Part shown: positions 1 through 14,700 of the stretch, in pieces | Numbering within the stretch: position 1 is the first letter of the stretch | Layout: each line of letters opens with the position of its first letter | From: Steromphala cineraria | Taxonomy: Eukaryota; Mollusca; Gastropoda; Trochida; Trochidae | DNA length: 64,000 nt | Direction: 5' to 3' | Assembly (NCBI GenBank): GCA_916613615.1 | Contig: OU744727.1 | Location: forward strand, 16,934,093 to 16,998,092 | The notes under the pieces: generated by a model | Told to the model about the DNA's origin: nothing | What the model saw: only the letters and a program-made list of their open reading frames with translations | The model's database searches: none | Position numbers and translations under genes: made by a program

Positions 1-2465
1 ATTTCAAATTCAACTGAAGTATTTACACAGCGCAAATGTCATGTTTTCATAAACTTGTCTTAAATACTATGACATGAGTTAGGGGTAAGAAAAGACAAAC
101 AACAGCAAATTCTAGAATCCACAGGAAGTTCAGAAATCCTGAATCACAAACATCGAGAGCCAAATCAGCACTATCTGGAACCCAGTGGATTCATACCTCA
201 TTACACAAACAAATATGAGAGACACCACGGGCTAAACACACAATCTGAGTCCGCTTCCGGCTTGATTGGTAATCTACAAATTAACTGGACTGTTTACAAG
301 CTTGTATCTCTTTCGGGACATTCATGTCCGGATTGAAATTCCCGCTAATTCCTTTGCTTGATACAATCCCATTGAAACCTTCTGTCATCCTGTCGCTAAC
401 CGTGTCAACACTCGCAAGAATTGTTCAAGCCGATCAGTGAGCAAAGATTACCCCAGGTGAGGTCAAGGGTTAAGGGCAGAGGTTGAAGGTGTGTTTTGGC
501 AGGTATTAAGACAGCGAGATGCTCCGTGGCTGTGTTTGTTCCGAAACCACAAGTGTCTTCTGGATAGGTATACAAGACTGTCTTCCAGTCCCATTTAATC
601 CTTTTTTCACATCTCAGTTTCTTAATCAGGTGTAACTCTTATCAAGACAGAAAAAATTCCTCAATTACTTCCTCCAAATATTGTTTTCTATCATTTTTCT
701 CTTCAATACACATAAAACTAAATTAGATAGTCTCTTGGTCAATTCTTGACCTCAGACAGAGAAAAAATTCTTCCATTACTTCCTCCAAATTTTGTTTTCC
801 TATCATTTTGTCATCCATACACATAAAGCTAAATAAGACAGTCTCTTGGTCAATTCCTGACCACAGATGAGGAAAATCATTTATCATATCTCATCAACTG
901 ACCTCCATCAAACTGATTAATCAAAATGAAGAATAGCCTTCTGACATGATAGCAATGTATCAGTATGAAACAAGGCCTTATCAGAGACTTCAACAAGGTT
1001 AATATTATCTTGGCTGGCAAAGATTTTTTGTCTTGTGTTAATTTTGCGCTTTTGGCAAGAAGATTCAATCAAGTCCAGTTTGTGCAAATATGATGAAAGA
1101 CCAATTTCATATAAATGCATTGTTTAAAACAGACATTAAGCTTTCAATTTAACAAAATAATTATTAATATTAATGCAAATTATAATGAGCCAATTCCCTA
1201 ATATTCTTAAATAAAAAATGCTCTCAATTTGAATGTTGTTTCCAAAACTATTATATTTCTTATTGGTAAGACAAAAAACTAGAACCTATAATTTGAATAT
1301 GTCGTTTTCAAAAAATTCAATTTTTCATGACAACAGTCCTATTTATTTGTCTACAGGTGTTTGGGCAACCTATGGCCAGTCTACAGGTATAAGACTGTGA
1401 GCTGAATGAATGGGATGAAACTGACTGATCCAGATGTACAAGACGTGACCTATTTATATTGTTCACTCTTCCTCCTCAAAAGACCATCTCAAATTTCCGA
1501 GAATTAAATGGGTAAATCCTTGTGTAAATATTCATTTGAATTTCCATTGATACTTTTGAAATTTGCTCGTATTAACTTACTGACTCATGCTTCCTTTCAG
1601 CTAAGCGGATTAATTGTTGCCTTTTTTGAGTCTATTTCATGAAAAATGTATTTCTTAATTTATATTTTTTTATTCCATTTTGAATACACCAATGAAAAGG
1701 ATGTTTTAAGCTTTGCACATTCTATTAATTATTCAAAATTTTAGGGACTAAATAACTTTTCATACAAATAAAAAGAGTTATTGAGGAAAACAGCTTAATA
1801 GATGTCTTTTGTGCCTATATTTCATTAAAAATTCCTTTCTTTCCAAATTTTTGTCTAATTTTCATCTGATTAAAACATAAGGTTGAGCTGAAAATCAGCC
1901 TTGCACATTTGTCAGTCCTTAACATTTCTTTGAATTCAAGTAAAAGTGATACGAAACACATCCACTTCACTAACATTGAGTCTCTGAAATGAAAATATTT
2001 AGAGGATTACTTTCAACTTCAGTTGGTCCAGTCACTCAGTAACCGTTAGTGATTCCTCATGCTGTGAAACTTAACAAAACTTTTGGACAAGGTATGAAAT
2101 CATAGGTATTAATGTAGAAATGTGCGTCTGAATTTTGAAAAGAGTATATTATATAAGAAGAGGCTTTGAGACTTCATCGTGTTAAGAGGCTGTCTTCTTC
2201 TTGGTCAGAAAACTCGAAACTTCCATTTCCCAAGACAATGAGCTAATGAAAATTCTTGATATAAGGTGAAGGATAACTTGTCCTGATATCTTGGTGTTTA
2301 AAACTTTATCTTTTCAGCTCTTGTCAAAAACTTTATTCTAAAAGGTAAAGAAAACATTCCACCTGATTGGCTGCAAAATAAAGGTATTGGCTAAAACTTA
2401 AAATGCAAGCAATTTTCATTTACATTCAAAAACTTTTGAGTGAATTTTTCAAGAAAATGACTCAC
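1..2465. other. eIF5B intron 23 (partial), no exon found
   Basis: AT-rich noncoding sequence. I searched the minus strand for the remaining eIF5B domain IV residues (the HKQV/GQEVCVKIE and WFRDE-type blocks) and found none, so the last exon lies outside. The only structure seen is the ~110 bp duplication at 645-868. Confidence 0.7.
645..868. repeat. Tandem duplication, ~110 bp, two diverged copies
   Basis: GACAGA(A/G)AAAATTC is followed by TTACTTCCTCCAAAT and, ~75 bases later, TAGTCTCTTGGTCAATTC/T. The whole block occurs twice head-to-tail, at ~645-754 and ~755-868, at roughly 85-90% identity by eye. Confidence 0.85.
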
Positions 2466-2769
2466 CTCTCTCGAAGGCACACACATGGGGGTTCCCTCCT
2501 TAATGAATCCATTCTCCACGGACACACCTACCACAATCGGGTCTCTAGAGTTAAATATGAACTGCGGCAGTACCCGAACCCTACAGGGAAACACTGCTAT
2601 ATGTTTGAACTCCTCTTGCTTTTTCCTCTTCAACTCTGCTCTGAATTCCATGAACCTATCGAACAAGTGATAGATAATGTCCGCAGTGAAAATTCTCACG
2701 CCTAAATTGTCCGCAAGATCCTGAGCTTCACGCTCCACCTTAACGTCAAACGCCAAAATCACAGCATAC
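2466..2769 (-). CDS. EIF5B: eIF5B exon 23, start of domain IV (last exon in window)
   Basis: Residues 1027-1128: [20 protein letters not shown], then [30 protein letters not shown] and [15 protein letters not shown], ending at MCVPSRE with donor GTGAGT. The remaining domain IV exon(s) are not recognisable in 1-2465. Confidence 0.97.
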
Positions 2770-5700
2770 CTGAAAAATACAAAATGCAAATCAATATAAA
2801 TTGTTTCTTAATATAGTTATATTTGCATACACATATACTCAAATTTGCACAAGTTTGCACAAGTCATATGACACACTTCCGAGGGTATTAATTTCTTTAT
2901 TTCTGATTCTATTCCATTTTGTTTTCCTAAAAAGATCCAGACTATGGCCTGCTTCTCTTGCGAAGGCCGGCTACAGTGACGCCACGAACAATGGTTTTAT
3001 GACGTCACAGGCGTACATATACGTGGAATCGCGCTTCAACAATCGTTGCTATGCAAAAGTGATATGCATATTGAAAATATGTCACCACTTATTTTCAACC
3101 ATATGGGTAATAAGATTGTCAATCTCGCTAAGGTTGAAGTAACCATTCCTTGTCCTAAGGCTTATAAATGAAATCGCCTAAAGGTTTCGGGGAAAATGCC
3201 TGCCTTATTTGGGTGAGTGAGTTATTGTTTAGCACCTTTTGAGCAGTATTGCAACCACTAGCGACACCTTAATCTGACAGAGGGTTAAGATTATTGTCAG
3301 GGGTGGCAAGTCGCCATTTCAACAATTTAGAAGCTCCCTTCATTAAAGGGTCTGAACTTGACCTTTCAGCTTTTTTGGCCATTTGTTTTCAGGGTGTTGC
3401 CCCTACAGCCCTTAATATGGGGCACAGAGTAACTGAATCTAAATTCCCATTGGATAATGTTCCTGTACACAAGACTTCAACTTCTTAGATTCAGTGGTTC
3501 TTGAGAAGAAGTTGAAAAGAAAAAAAACTTCATAGACAGAAACCTTGACAAAGCATTTTCAGGCCTGAAGCAATGAAAATTTAACAGAGGATAATTGCTT
3601 AATATCAGGTATTTGGATGCTTGATTACTTATATGGTGGTCTGAATAAACAACTTCAAACGTAACAGCCACAAGAAAAGCTTAGAGTTTTTTCTGGTGCT
3701 TATGCATTCATAACAAACCCACTGACAAAATAATCCTCAACACTTTTGAAATCATACGCATGCAAATTGCCTTTTTTCAACAATAACATAAGCTTCCAAT
3801 AAATTCATTCAATGATACTTGATGGCTTTATAATTGACATTCTATAGCTATTGGGTGTTGGTCTCTTATAAAAGGCGAAAAAACTGTTTTGTAAACTTGT
3901 CACAAACACCATCATTCATTTGGTTTTTTAGGGCAAAGCTGTAACAAAAACAGCAAAGCACAAAAGGCAAATATTTCTTTGCTTTGGTGCCCTCTCAAGC
4001 AAAAGGTTCAAATAAAAACACAAAGAAAGCATGTCATGTGTACAAAATGTTCGGGTGGAATATTTTTGGTTGAAAATTTTTCGAATAAGGACTTAATCTG
4101 GTGTATCATGAAGTTTGATGAAGCGGAGAGGCCATCATATCAAAGAAATATACCTGGATCTCGCTCTTTGTAGCAGCAGCTACCCCAGTTATAAAACAGT
4201 TTTTTTACTTTATAGGCATACATATATATGAATGAAAATCAATCAAAAATTGAAATTAATTCTTGTTTCATAAGAAGCGCACTCTTCTATTCAAAGACGA
4301 TTCTGACGTTATTCGGGTTGAACCTATTTCTCTAAAATGATCTGAATTCATTTGATGATTTGTAACAGAAATCTGAGTGTAGCTACCAGGTTTAATTATC
4401 TCAGCAAAGTTCCCTAAAAATATATAACACTATAATAGGTTGGTGACAGAAAATTATCTTCTAGCCTATATTGAAGCTACCAGGTCCGACTCTCTCAGCA
4501 CTATGCACTCGGGTGACAAGAGTTAAGCTTATAAACATAATACTATAATAGGAGGCTGGCAGTATGAAAATCGGTCATCACTGGTGGAGTGGGTTGAATA
4601 ATACTTCCCCTCATGTAGCAATCTATCATCAGAGAACAGGAAGCAGCCTTTCCCCGACACTGTTTGATTAGCTATTATCAATTGTTAAGGGATCATATAG
4701 CCTCCTCTCTCTCCTGTCCTCCAACTGTGTTACCCATAATCCCTTGCCCTCGTTCTTCCTCCTCCATCCTAGCAGTCTTATTCTACATCTTACCCCTTTC
4801 AGTCCTACCCTCAAGATAATGCTCTTTCTCTTCTCCCTCTTCCTGATCCCCATGACATAAAAATTTCTTTCCTTTACTTATTTAAATTTTCTCTCCCTGT
4901 TTCCTTGCTGTGTGAGTTACCCAGGTTAGGTGGGGTGGGGTGGGGTGGGGTGGGGTGGGGTGGGGTGGGGTGAGATAAGTGTGTGGTATGCAGTTGAGTT
5001 GAGGTGAGATAAGGTGAGGTGATTTGGACTCTGATGGAAATGAATGGATAGTGTAGAGATGAGTTGATTTGAGGAGAATTGAGATGAGTTAGAATTGAGT
5101 AAGGGTCTCTTTAGGTGAGGGCATGTAACAGTGATTCAAGAGGCTAACATAGTGAGGTGAATGATAGTTAGGCAAGATCAGATTAGGTGAGGTTGGGTGA
5201 GGCATTATAAGGTGAGGTGAAATGAAGCGAGGAAAGGCGTTTGAGGTGAAGGGAATGGGAAGGTATTCAAGAGACCAATAGAGAGGCAGCGGTGAAATTA
5301 AGGAAGTTAAGTGGAATGAGACAAGAAAAGGTGAGGTGAGATAAAATGGGAGGGGTAAGATGAGGTTTGATGAGGTAAGATGAGGTTTTAGGTGAGGTGG
5401 GGCTAAGGGAGGTAAGGTAGGGTGAATTGGAATAAGGTTGGATAAGCTGAGCAGAGCGAAGGTGAGATCAAAGAGTGAAGGAAGGTGTTTAAGAAGCCTT
5501 TAGAACCAAAACTTCCAAACAGAACATGAAACGAAAGTGCTCTCCCACCATGTCACTCATCATAACCTCTTTTACGAGTTCACACATATTTCCATTTCTC
5601 TCCAAACTCTTCAAGATCTACACAATATCAAGGACTTATCTTTCAAGTTGAGACAAAAGAAATATTGATTTAGAATGTTTTTCAATTGTTTCCCAAAATC

Positions 5701-8700
5701 TTACAGCTCAACAATATGTCGTAGACTTATATCTCTCTCCCCCTCGCAATCCCCCCACCCCCTGCTTTCCTGGTTTCTATGGTCAGCGGTAAGGGGACAA
5801 GTACAGGAGATTAGCTTCAATAGCCTACCAGCTTGTTTTAGTTGTCACAACCCATCCTAGGACGCAGATAAAATATCTTAATGTGATAAATGTGCAATGT
5901 CGTATTATGGAAATGGTAGTACAATTGATAAATAATTGCATTTGATCTCCTGTTAAGTTGCACAGTGGATGTCCGTTCAAAGGGTGAATGCTCTCGGGTG
6001 ATATATGCGCTGTCACTTTACAAGCTTTTTTCTACAGATTTCAGGGTTAATTCAACACTTAAGATTCAATCCAATTACCATGATATTATGAGCCCTGAGT
6101 GTTCTTTTTACATAATAAATCAGATAATTCATTATCTGAGTCAAAATCCTGAATAGTCTAATTATTAGGACATAAGAAAATGAATTTTAAAATATTATGA
6201 AACTCTTTTTATTTTACCATGTTGTGTTGATTAGATATTGAAAATTCTAAACAAGAAAGATGCAAGCTTAACTCTAATTATTAATTATGTAATTGAAAGA
6301 ACTTTGACAGCCATAATTATTAGATGTCAATACTGCTACTGAAATTTATGCTAAAATTTCCAAAAATGTAACTTTATCAAAGGCATATTTGATTATGGGA
6401 TTAACTTAGATTAACAAATTGTTGAATTTGGATAAATAAAAATCAACATTTTTTGTTATTCATTATTTTCATCAAAGTTTTATGTTCAAATAATGAAAAA
6501 ATATCGTTTGAAATGATTGAACTTTTCAACTATCTTCAGAAAAAAAAAACTTTTTTCATAAAATTTGATATGTAATTACTCTAATTGTTAATCATTTATA
6601 TTCTAAATTAGTTAAATTAATATATCTGGTTATTTGTTTGAAAAAATAACAATTTAGTGTAGGTGACAGTGATTGACATCATCAGTAGCAGTATTGACTG
6701 AAGTGGTGACAGTTTTGACATTCAAACTTATCCTAAATGATTAAAAGAAAGATAACTGAAAATGTTGAATTCATAACATATTAGCAAAAGCACATCTTAG
6801 AAATTGTTGTTAATTACAACCCAAAAAACTTTTACAACTATATTCTTTTTTCAGTACAATGAAAAAGGGACCTAGTTGGTGGCAGTCGTGACTTTTATGG
6901 GTTCAAATCATCATAATTGCCTAGCATTCGGTGATAAGTTAAACATAACTTGGGGACATGGTTGAATATCAAAATACATTCAATAGCATACTGGTAACAT
7001 TTGACAGCAAGTTTTTTGCATTACTTTTCATCATTGATGGTAGCAGTATTGACAACTATGGTAGCAGTATTGACAAACACAATTATCCTTTTGGTTGAAC
7101 ACATTGGAATGAGATCAAAGCTAACTATAAACTCATACATGCATGAAAAACAGTTTAAAGTTTAAAACTATAAACATTGGCATTGGGAACAATTTGGACA
7201 GAATCTGTTTTGACATTATTACAATCGATGGTCGCAGTATTGACATACATGGTATGGACACACGACAATCATTTTTGTTAGCGACATGAAACATTCTCAT
7301 TCACATATATATAATGTATATACCTGAGCAGTTTCTGATCTCTTTTGTTGCATCCTGAGCACTTGAGTATAACTCATCGAATTAAAGATCATTAGCTTCT
7401 GATGCTATAACTGATGATGAATGGGTAAGATCCACAATCCATTGTTGAAATTAAGACTGTTAATCCCTTTATCAAGAATTTCAAACCATAATTCCTACAT
7501 GTAAAATACCAGGTTAATTATTCTATGTGAATGCTGTGTACTTTCATAAAATTGTTATCAAGATAAATGGCATCACCAAAATTATATATTACTCATTAAG
7601 AAAACATGTTGTCAATTCTAATAAAAATGTTGTCACGACTGCTACTATGTTAGATGACAAAAAAGCTACAAAGAGTGTGAAAACAAATTTATCAAAACTT
7701 TAACAAACATCTCAAGACATTTCAGCTCAAGAAAAGGTGTTATAACCGAAAATTTATTTTATTCATGTCATATTAAAGTGAAAATTTAAGATAAGTCAGT
7801 GATCACTGCAACCAGATATGTCAATACTGCTACTGCTATAACAATAACGAAGAATATCTTCCTTCAATTAATGTTACATTTTCTTTTTTAATGTTTTCAA
7901 TTTAACTTCTTTTATCACGTTGGAATTCATGAAATTGAAACCCCTGAGTTTGATCAGGAACCAGTTGTAATTTGCATTATTTGAGGAATTGTCAACTACT
8001 GTCACCACTTTAGTCACAACTGCTACCAAAATGTTTTTCACATTTAACAAAAATTCAAAGAGGCTTTCCAATAAAAAAACCAAGTGAAAATCATCCCCAT
8101 TAAAAATATTTAAAAAACAAGATGTGTTTGTGAAACACGAATGCCCCCGGATGCATATGTCAAGTATCAAAGACCTAGCTCCGACCAATCAAAAGTTATG
8201 ACCAAGGTTAAAGTTTTTGTGGACAAACGGACAGACGGACAGACGGACAGACAGACGGACAGGTGAAAAACAATATACCCCCGGAATCTCCGATTCGGGG
8301 GCATAATAATAGATTTTCATTTATTTATTTCAGGACAGGTAAGTTATTTATTGATTATTTGATGAACTTGTCCATACTGTCACTATTCGTGTCAATACTG
8401 CTACCTGTCAAGATGAGTTTCAACCCTATCACACTAATTTTGGGTATATTCACTCAAAAATATATATGTGCTTAATTCTGTCTAATAAAGGCTACATATA
8501 AACATACAATAAGAGCAAATCATCAAATTTCTGTTACTACTATTAACAAATATGAAATAAATAGTCAATACTGCCACCATAAATGTCAAAACTGCCACTT
8601 TTCATCCGGAAGCAGTATTGACAGTAGCAGTTTTGACATCCTTAGATGTAAATAATCAATAAAATGATAAATGATCCCTCAACACAGAAAAGCACATATC

Positions 8701-11700
8701 ATGATAAGCATGTTCTTAACACACTTTAAACTATTCTAAGATTGAATTTCACAAATATTCTTTTACCCCTGAAATGTTGGTGACAGTGTTGACGCAAATA
8801 ATTCATAGATCGATAGTTGTGTACACTTGATGTTTGATTTTGATGAAACTTGGCAGGAACTGAAATTCAATGTCATGCCATTTTTAAGAAATGAAGTTGT
8901 AGGTCCAGAAAAGGAAGTGACCTTTGCAACAGACTAAATGAGTGTTTATTGTTTTCCAAACATTGGTCATGGTAGCAGTATTGACACATACTACTGTGAC
9001 AGGTGTTCTGAACTATAAACACAAAAAAGGAAAAGTTATTTTTCAGTTTTCAACTGTATATACCAAACCCCTTTTATTACTGAGTAACTTCACACAAACA
9101 GAATTTTTGAATTTCAAAGCAATTTGTCAGAAACTATATGTAAAAGTTGTCTTTCTTGCTTTGGGACAGGCAAAATTTGATAAAATCACATCAAAAGTCA
9201 TCTCTAAAAGTCAATATTTTTTATGAACAAATAAAAAAGGATATGTGCTCTACTCAATTGATCTTGTTCCACATATTAGATCTAAAAAATTATACTAAAA
9301 CCAAATTAAAAGTGAAAATTGATCATTGGACGGAAAAATTGGACTATTCAGGATTTTGACTCATCTATGCTTTTATATCAAGGAGATAAGATGTGGATAT
9401 CAGCATTGGAGGTTGGTGCATGTTCTTTTACAAATCTACCATCACTTAACCTGTCAGTTATATCTAATGGTTCTAATTTATATTTTGTTCACAAAATTAA
9501 GAAGAAAACAACTACTACTCAAATAAACTTTTTGTGATATAATATAATTCCAACATCGTTCTTCTGATAATTTCTTATATATCTAATGCTTCCAAAAAAA
9601 AAAAATTTACCAAACAAAATCAATAAGTTTTCAAAATAAAATTTATGTAATTTTACTAAAATTCAACATTAATTTTCCTGTCACTTATATCTAAGCCTAC
9701 ATGGAAATATATATTTTGTTATTAAAAACCTGAAAAATTCAACAACAAACAATAAGTTGACATTTAAAAATAATGGATTGTGAATGTCACTAGCACAATA
9801 AATATGAGAATTAAATTGCAGTCAAAAAGGTCTCAACTTAACCATAATTTTCTCTTATCTATACCTTTTTATTGACGGATAATTCAACTGTACTTTGTAC
9901 CTGCTATGAAACTTGAGTTCAATCTCCTGAGAAAGCATTATTTTCATTGGAGAATCAAGATGGAGGGGGGAGGGGGGGGGGGGGGGGGGGAAGGGGAGTG
10001 TGGTCGTTCTGAGGGAGAGTGCTAGTGAGAGTAGAAGTAGCAATTCTTTTTGGATAAAAGTTACGAATTTTACCCAATCAATCTCACTAAGCTGATTCTC
10101 TTGTGATCACATATTCTTTTACTATGTGTACTTGTGACAAACATAATGCATGTTGCATTATCATTGCGTCATTTCAATAAATGTTATCCTTATCATTGAA
10201 GTATGGTGACACAATAACTGTCACAATTAATTGAAACTCAAAATAAAACCTGACATGGTATCACTGCTAGCACAAGTGGGTTACTAACTATCAATTTGAA
10301 AGAAAACTTTCAATTTCAATTTCAAATCAGCAAATTATATGGCAATATGCCGACTCAAACATGGCCGTTGGGCAAGCATCATTACTTCTAATGGATGACA
10401 ACAAGCCGTGTTATACCCACTACATAAATACCCTGATTTAGCAGGATGCCAATAAAAGTGCCACAATAGATATTTTTTATTTGTAATATTTTCATGAATA
10501 CAAATACCTTGTAAAAAAAAAATATTATGGATTGCAACTTCTTCTTTATTGTAGGTAACACCATTTCTTGGCTATTGCTTGGCCCTTCCTCGGGTGAATT
10601 TTTCATCTTCATCATTCACCTGAGGAAGGTTAAAGAAAATGCCCAAAATCATTGTGCTTCAATAAAGAGAATTTGCCATCCATAATATTTGATTTTTACT
10701 TTAAAACTTCTTAATGTCTCTCAAGAATTGCACAAATACCCAGATGTAGCAGCTGCGGAGAGAGAATAAGAAATATTGATATGGACAAACTCCATGGCCT
10801 TGTATTAAAAAAAATAGACGAAGATTTGTCATGGAGACATGTACTCACTGGCTATCGTGTTCAAGCATAATGGAAGCCTTCATGATATCTTTCTTGTGGA
10901 CGGGACCAATGTTAATGCCAGCATACTGCAACAAAAACAACATGTCATGACAAGTGATAAAAACAACTGAAGAAGATAGACATTCTATTTTAAATTATTC
11001 ACATTATCAATGCCGTCCGTTTCTATTTCAAGACAGTCAAATTACTAATGCTGTCAGTTTTATTAAAAAATTTACAGGTGTTGAAAAACATAAATCTAGG
11101 AAGTCATACAAATGCAACAATTTACCATATGTTTCACATCATGAAAAGACAAAAATTTAGTTGCAAAACAATAATGGGAAGATTATCAAATTTAATTTGC
11201 AGGATAAATGTACTTTTACCATTTAAAGAGTATGAAGTACTCACAGGAATCTTGGATGTTTTAAGGAACTCTAACAACGCCTCCATGGAGCCGAGGGTGG
11301 ACGCCTGGACGAACACTCCTCTCTCCGCAAGCTTAATGGACTCGAGGACGTCCTTAAGCGCCAATGCTACTTCTCTCTGCAATCAAGGATAGATAGTTGA
11401 AAGTTAATAGGTGAAACTCTTTAAAACTTTTAATGCCTGTGCACTACAAGTGACCACACTATCACAAAATGATATATTCCAATAAAAAAATGCACCCTAA
11501 AAGCTTTCACAATAGTTTTGTTCTTTGGAAAAAGATGAAAGAAGATTTTTCAGGAGCATTTCCTCTAATGTGGAGGGGGTGTTTGGTGCAAGAAATCACA
11601 TTTCTCATACTTGATAAATAAAAACCTTTCTCAGTATAGGAATAAGGTTCATTTTTATTTAGACACATATTCACTGATCCTAAGTAGTTGTTTCAACGCT

Positions 11701-14700
11701 TGTACTTGTGACACCTGTACGACGCCCAACACCCAAAAGATAATTCTGAATACGACACCCGTAAGACCACGACACCCAAATGATAACTCTGTACACGCCC
11801 CTAGTAAAAACTTATCATCCTGCTACATGTTTCATCTAACAAAGGAAAACTCAAATAAACTAATTCTCTGTCTGTCTGTCAGAAATATCACTTAATGGTA
11901 ATAATTTTTGAGTTGAGTAAGTCCGGCCTATTACGCTTTTATTGCAAAGGGACAAATTGCTTAAAAATTCTAGGATTATCTTTCCTTTACACTTGCATGT
12001 AATTATACAAGATTCAAAGACTATACACAGCAATAAAAGTTTTCTTTTCACAAATATATTCACCTGCTTGACACAATTATATCCATACTGTCAAGTTCAG
12101 TCAAACAAACTTGTAAAATAAGATCTGTGTTTTCACAATAGATTTGGAGCCAAATATTCAAATAAAGAAATATTAAAATCCTAAAATTCAAATTATTTGT
12201 TAAAAACAAATGTGCACAATCTCAAACTTTTAAGTAAAAAATTTTTCTTGCACGGTCAGGACAGACATATGTAGCTAAATAATTTGTTCCCAATTTCGTA
12301 ACAGAATATGACAATTAAAGTCCAAATTTTTTTTAATGCAAATTGATATTTGAACACATTAATTCAATATCACTTAATTGTGATGTAATTTTTTCTGTAT
12401 ATATACATGTGACCTTTTTATGTTTTTTATTGCAAATAAATTGTTTAGTAGGCCTGTTACAAAGAGTAAGAAGCCGCTGGTCACATATTACTTCAACTGT
12501 CAGGGCAATAGTACTCAACCCACTTGAGTGAGGACTGCCCCTGAACCCTACCCTGCACAAATCAACCCTCACTGTTCACACCAATTCCAGCTTCATTCAC
12601 CTCCATCAAGCTTTTTTTCTAAAGTGACAGTTGACATCTGTTGCCTATAGCCTAGGGCTTGCTTCGTGACCTTTAATTCATTTGGCCATGAAGTTGTTCA
12701 TTTCTTGATTTTTCTGCCCTTTTTGTACACTTTTGAGCGTTCTTCATGAATGGGAAAATATTCTATGGCTGTTATTGTTATATCTGTTATGGTAACATAG
12801 ATTTTAATCAGGGTATTTAAAGATATTATTACTTGTCGATGTAATATACAGTGTAATATATATATATATATATATTTAATCCATATTTTATTCATGAATG
12901 CCTGGTTACATTACGGTCAAGGTGTCAGGCGGATTCCTTGCCGTTGTAGGTTTGAATACACAAATGTAAATCATGATACAGGATTCAGGTTTTCTTTTTT
13001 TATACAGTGTAATATTATTACAGCTATAATGAACTAGTTAAACAAAATTGTAAATGAAATGTCACAATATTGTGTAATTATGACGGCATAATGTAGCATC
13101 GCCATCAAAAAGGCAGTCAAGCCACAAACAGAACACTAAACTGCCTTTCATTTAAAACTATTTTTATTAAATTGATTTGGTTTCAAACTCACTTTGGCTC
13201 TTTTAATATTCAATCATCAACAAGTTTATACAAAATAGTATTAAATAGAATGTCACTTCGATATATGTAAGCATCTTTGCAATATTTGTCACATTACAAC
13301 AACAAGAGGGGATGTAGTAGCTCACCTTGTAGTACTCCGTCTCGTCCGGGTCTCTAGCCACGTAGAGAGGGAGACCCGCCAGCGCCTTCTCCAGATCCTT
13401 GGCGATGATCTTCACTCCCTGGGCGGCCTCAACCTCCTTGTGGTGAACATAGTTGTTCTGGAGGGAAAAAGAAACTATTAATTGCTCGTGGTAGATTGCT
13501 GTTTGATAAATCTACAAATTTATTACACATTGTGTCGTGACATCATGTGCTGAACAAATGATGTAACATATTAATGACGTCATAATCGTTAAGCATGACA
13601 ATGTTAGCAGGGCGGTCGCAATTGTCATGTCAGTGAATTTCGACCATATGATTAATAAATGAGTAATTAATAAAATACTGAACTTTTATGAAACTTGTGA
13701 ATGGTAATTGTATTTAACTTTGGAGTGTATGATATCAAACCCCTCACTCGTTTCAAGAAAATGTAATTAAACGGAACATCTTTTAGTACTTTCTCAATAT
13801 TAATTTTATTGTGAACAAGTAGTGCCATATTTCAAATAGGTACACATGTGCACATATCATGTTCTGTTAGGAAAAAAATCATTATATATATATGTTGAAA
13901 ATATCTAGTTATTTAATTTGCAAACCAGGGATATTATCAATCATATATTATTATTTTAGGTTGAATTGCAACTGTATACACTTTTACTTTTATACATATT
14001 GGTAATAAAGAGACTTTGAAACTTTGAAATTAACACATTTAAAAAACAAGTGTCACAAGCAGCTCCTTATCAGTACACAAGTTGTAGATTTACAAAAAAC
14101 CTTTTACTTAAGTCCCTAATTTCAGTGACATCAAAACAGGTCTAAATGTGCTCGTCTAACTGGTGTCAATGCCCTTGCTATGACATATCATCCTTGGAAA
14201 TTCATTTATACAAATTTCATTTATCATTTAAAAAAAAGACAAGTCTTAATCCATATTAATTTAATGCCATGACTTCCCTACAACAAAAACCAGGAAATTA
14301 ATAACCGAAAAGTCTTCATTTCAACGGCAGAAGTAAAATACGTAAATCAGATCACAAAAAGAATTTGTCCTTTTCATCAAATCAGAGAATCAACCGGCTC
14401 TACTAATAAAATCTCGTCTCACAAATTTGAAAGAATTAGTTCTTTTTATTCAGGTATGAACTGGAGGGTGACAAGAACCTTACAATTTGTCGTCCAATAA
14501 AATCTCATCCTTGCGATGGCTGTACGACAGGTGCGCTCTTTAATCCGAGGTCAAATATAATCAACCTTTACCCGATCTGACATCACGTCCAATAGACTTT
14601 TCACAGACATGTCCATCCTGTCTATTTCACAGCCTCAATTTGGGTCAACAATCACAATAAATGGAGCCCATCGAGAAATCTCTGACCCTAGCAGATCGGG

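Larger units (their letters stand above)
2770..10848. other. eIF5B intron 22 (8.1 kb)
   Basis: Second-longest intron seen complete. It holds a GTGAGTGAG-type short repeat (3213-3266), a G-rich pentamer array and its decayed tail (4929-5470), the dispersed GTAGCAGTATTGACA cluster (6325-8986) with a small HINE inside it (8117-8304), and a poly-G tract near 9962-9990. I see no exon or RNA gene. Confidence 0.7.

Noticed and set aside
4929..4972. Telomeric repeat
   Set aside because: The GGGGT pentamer is not the animal TTAGGG or TTAGG repeat and lies inside an intron.
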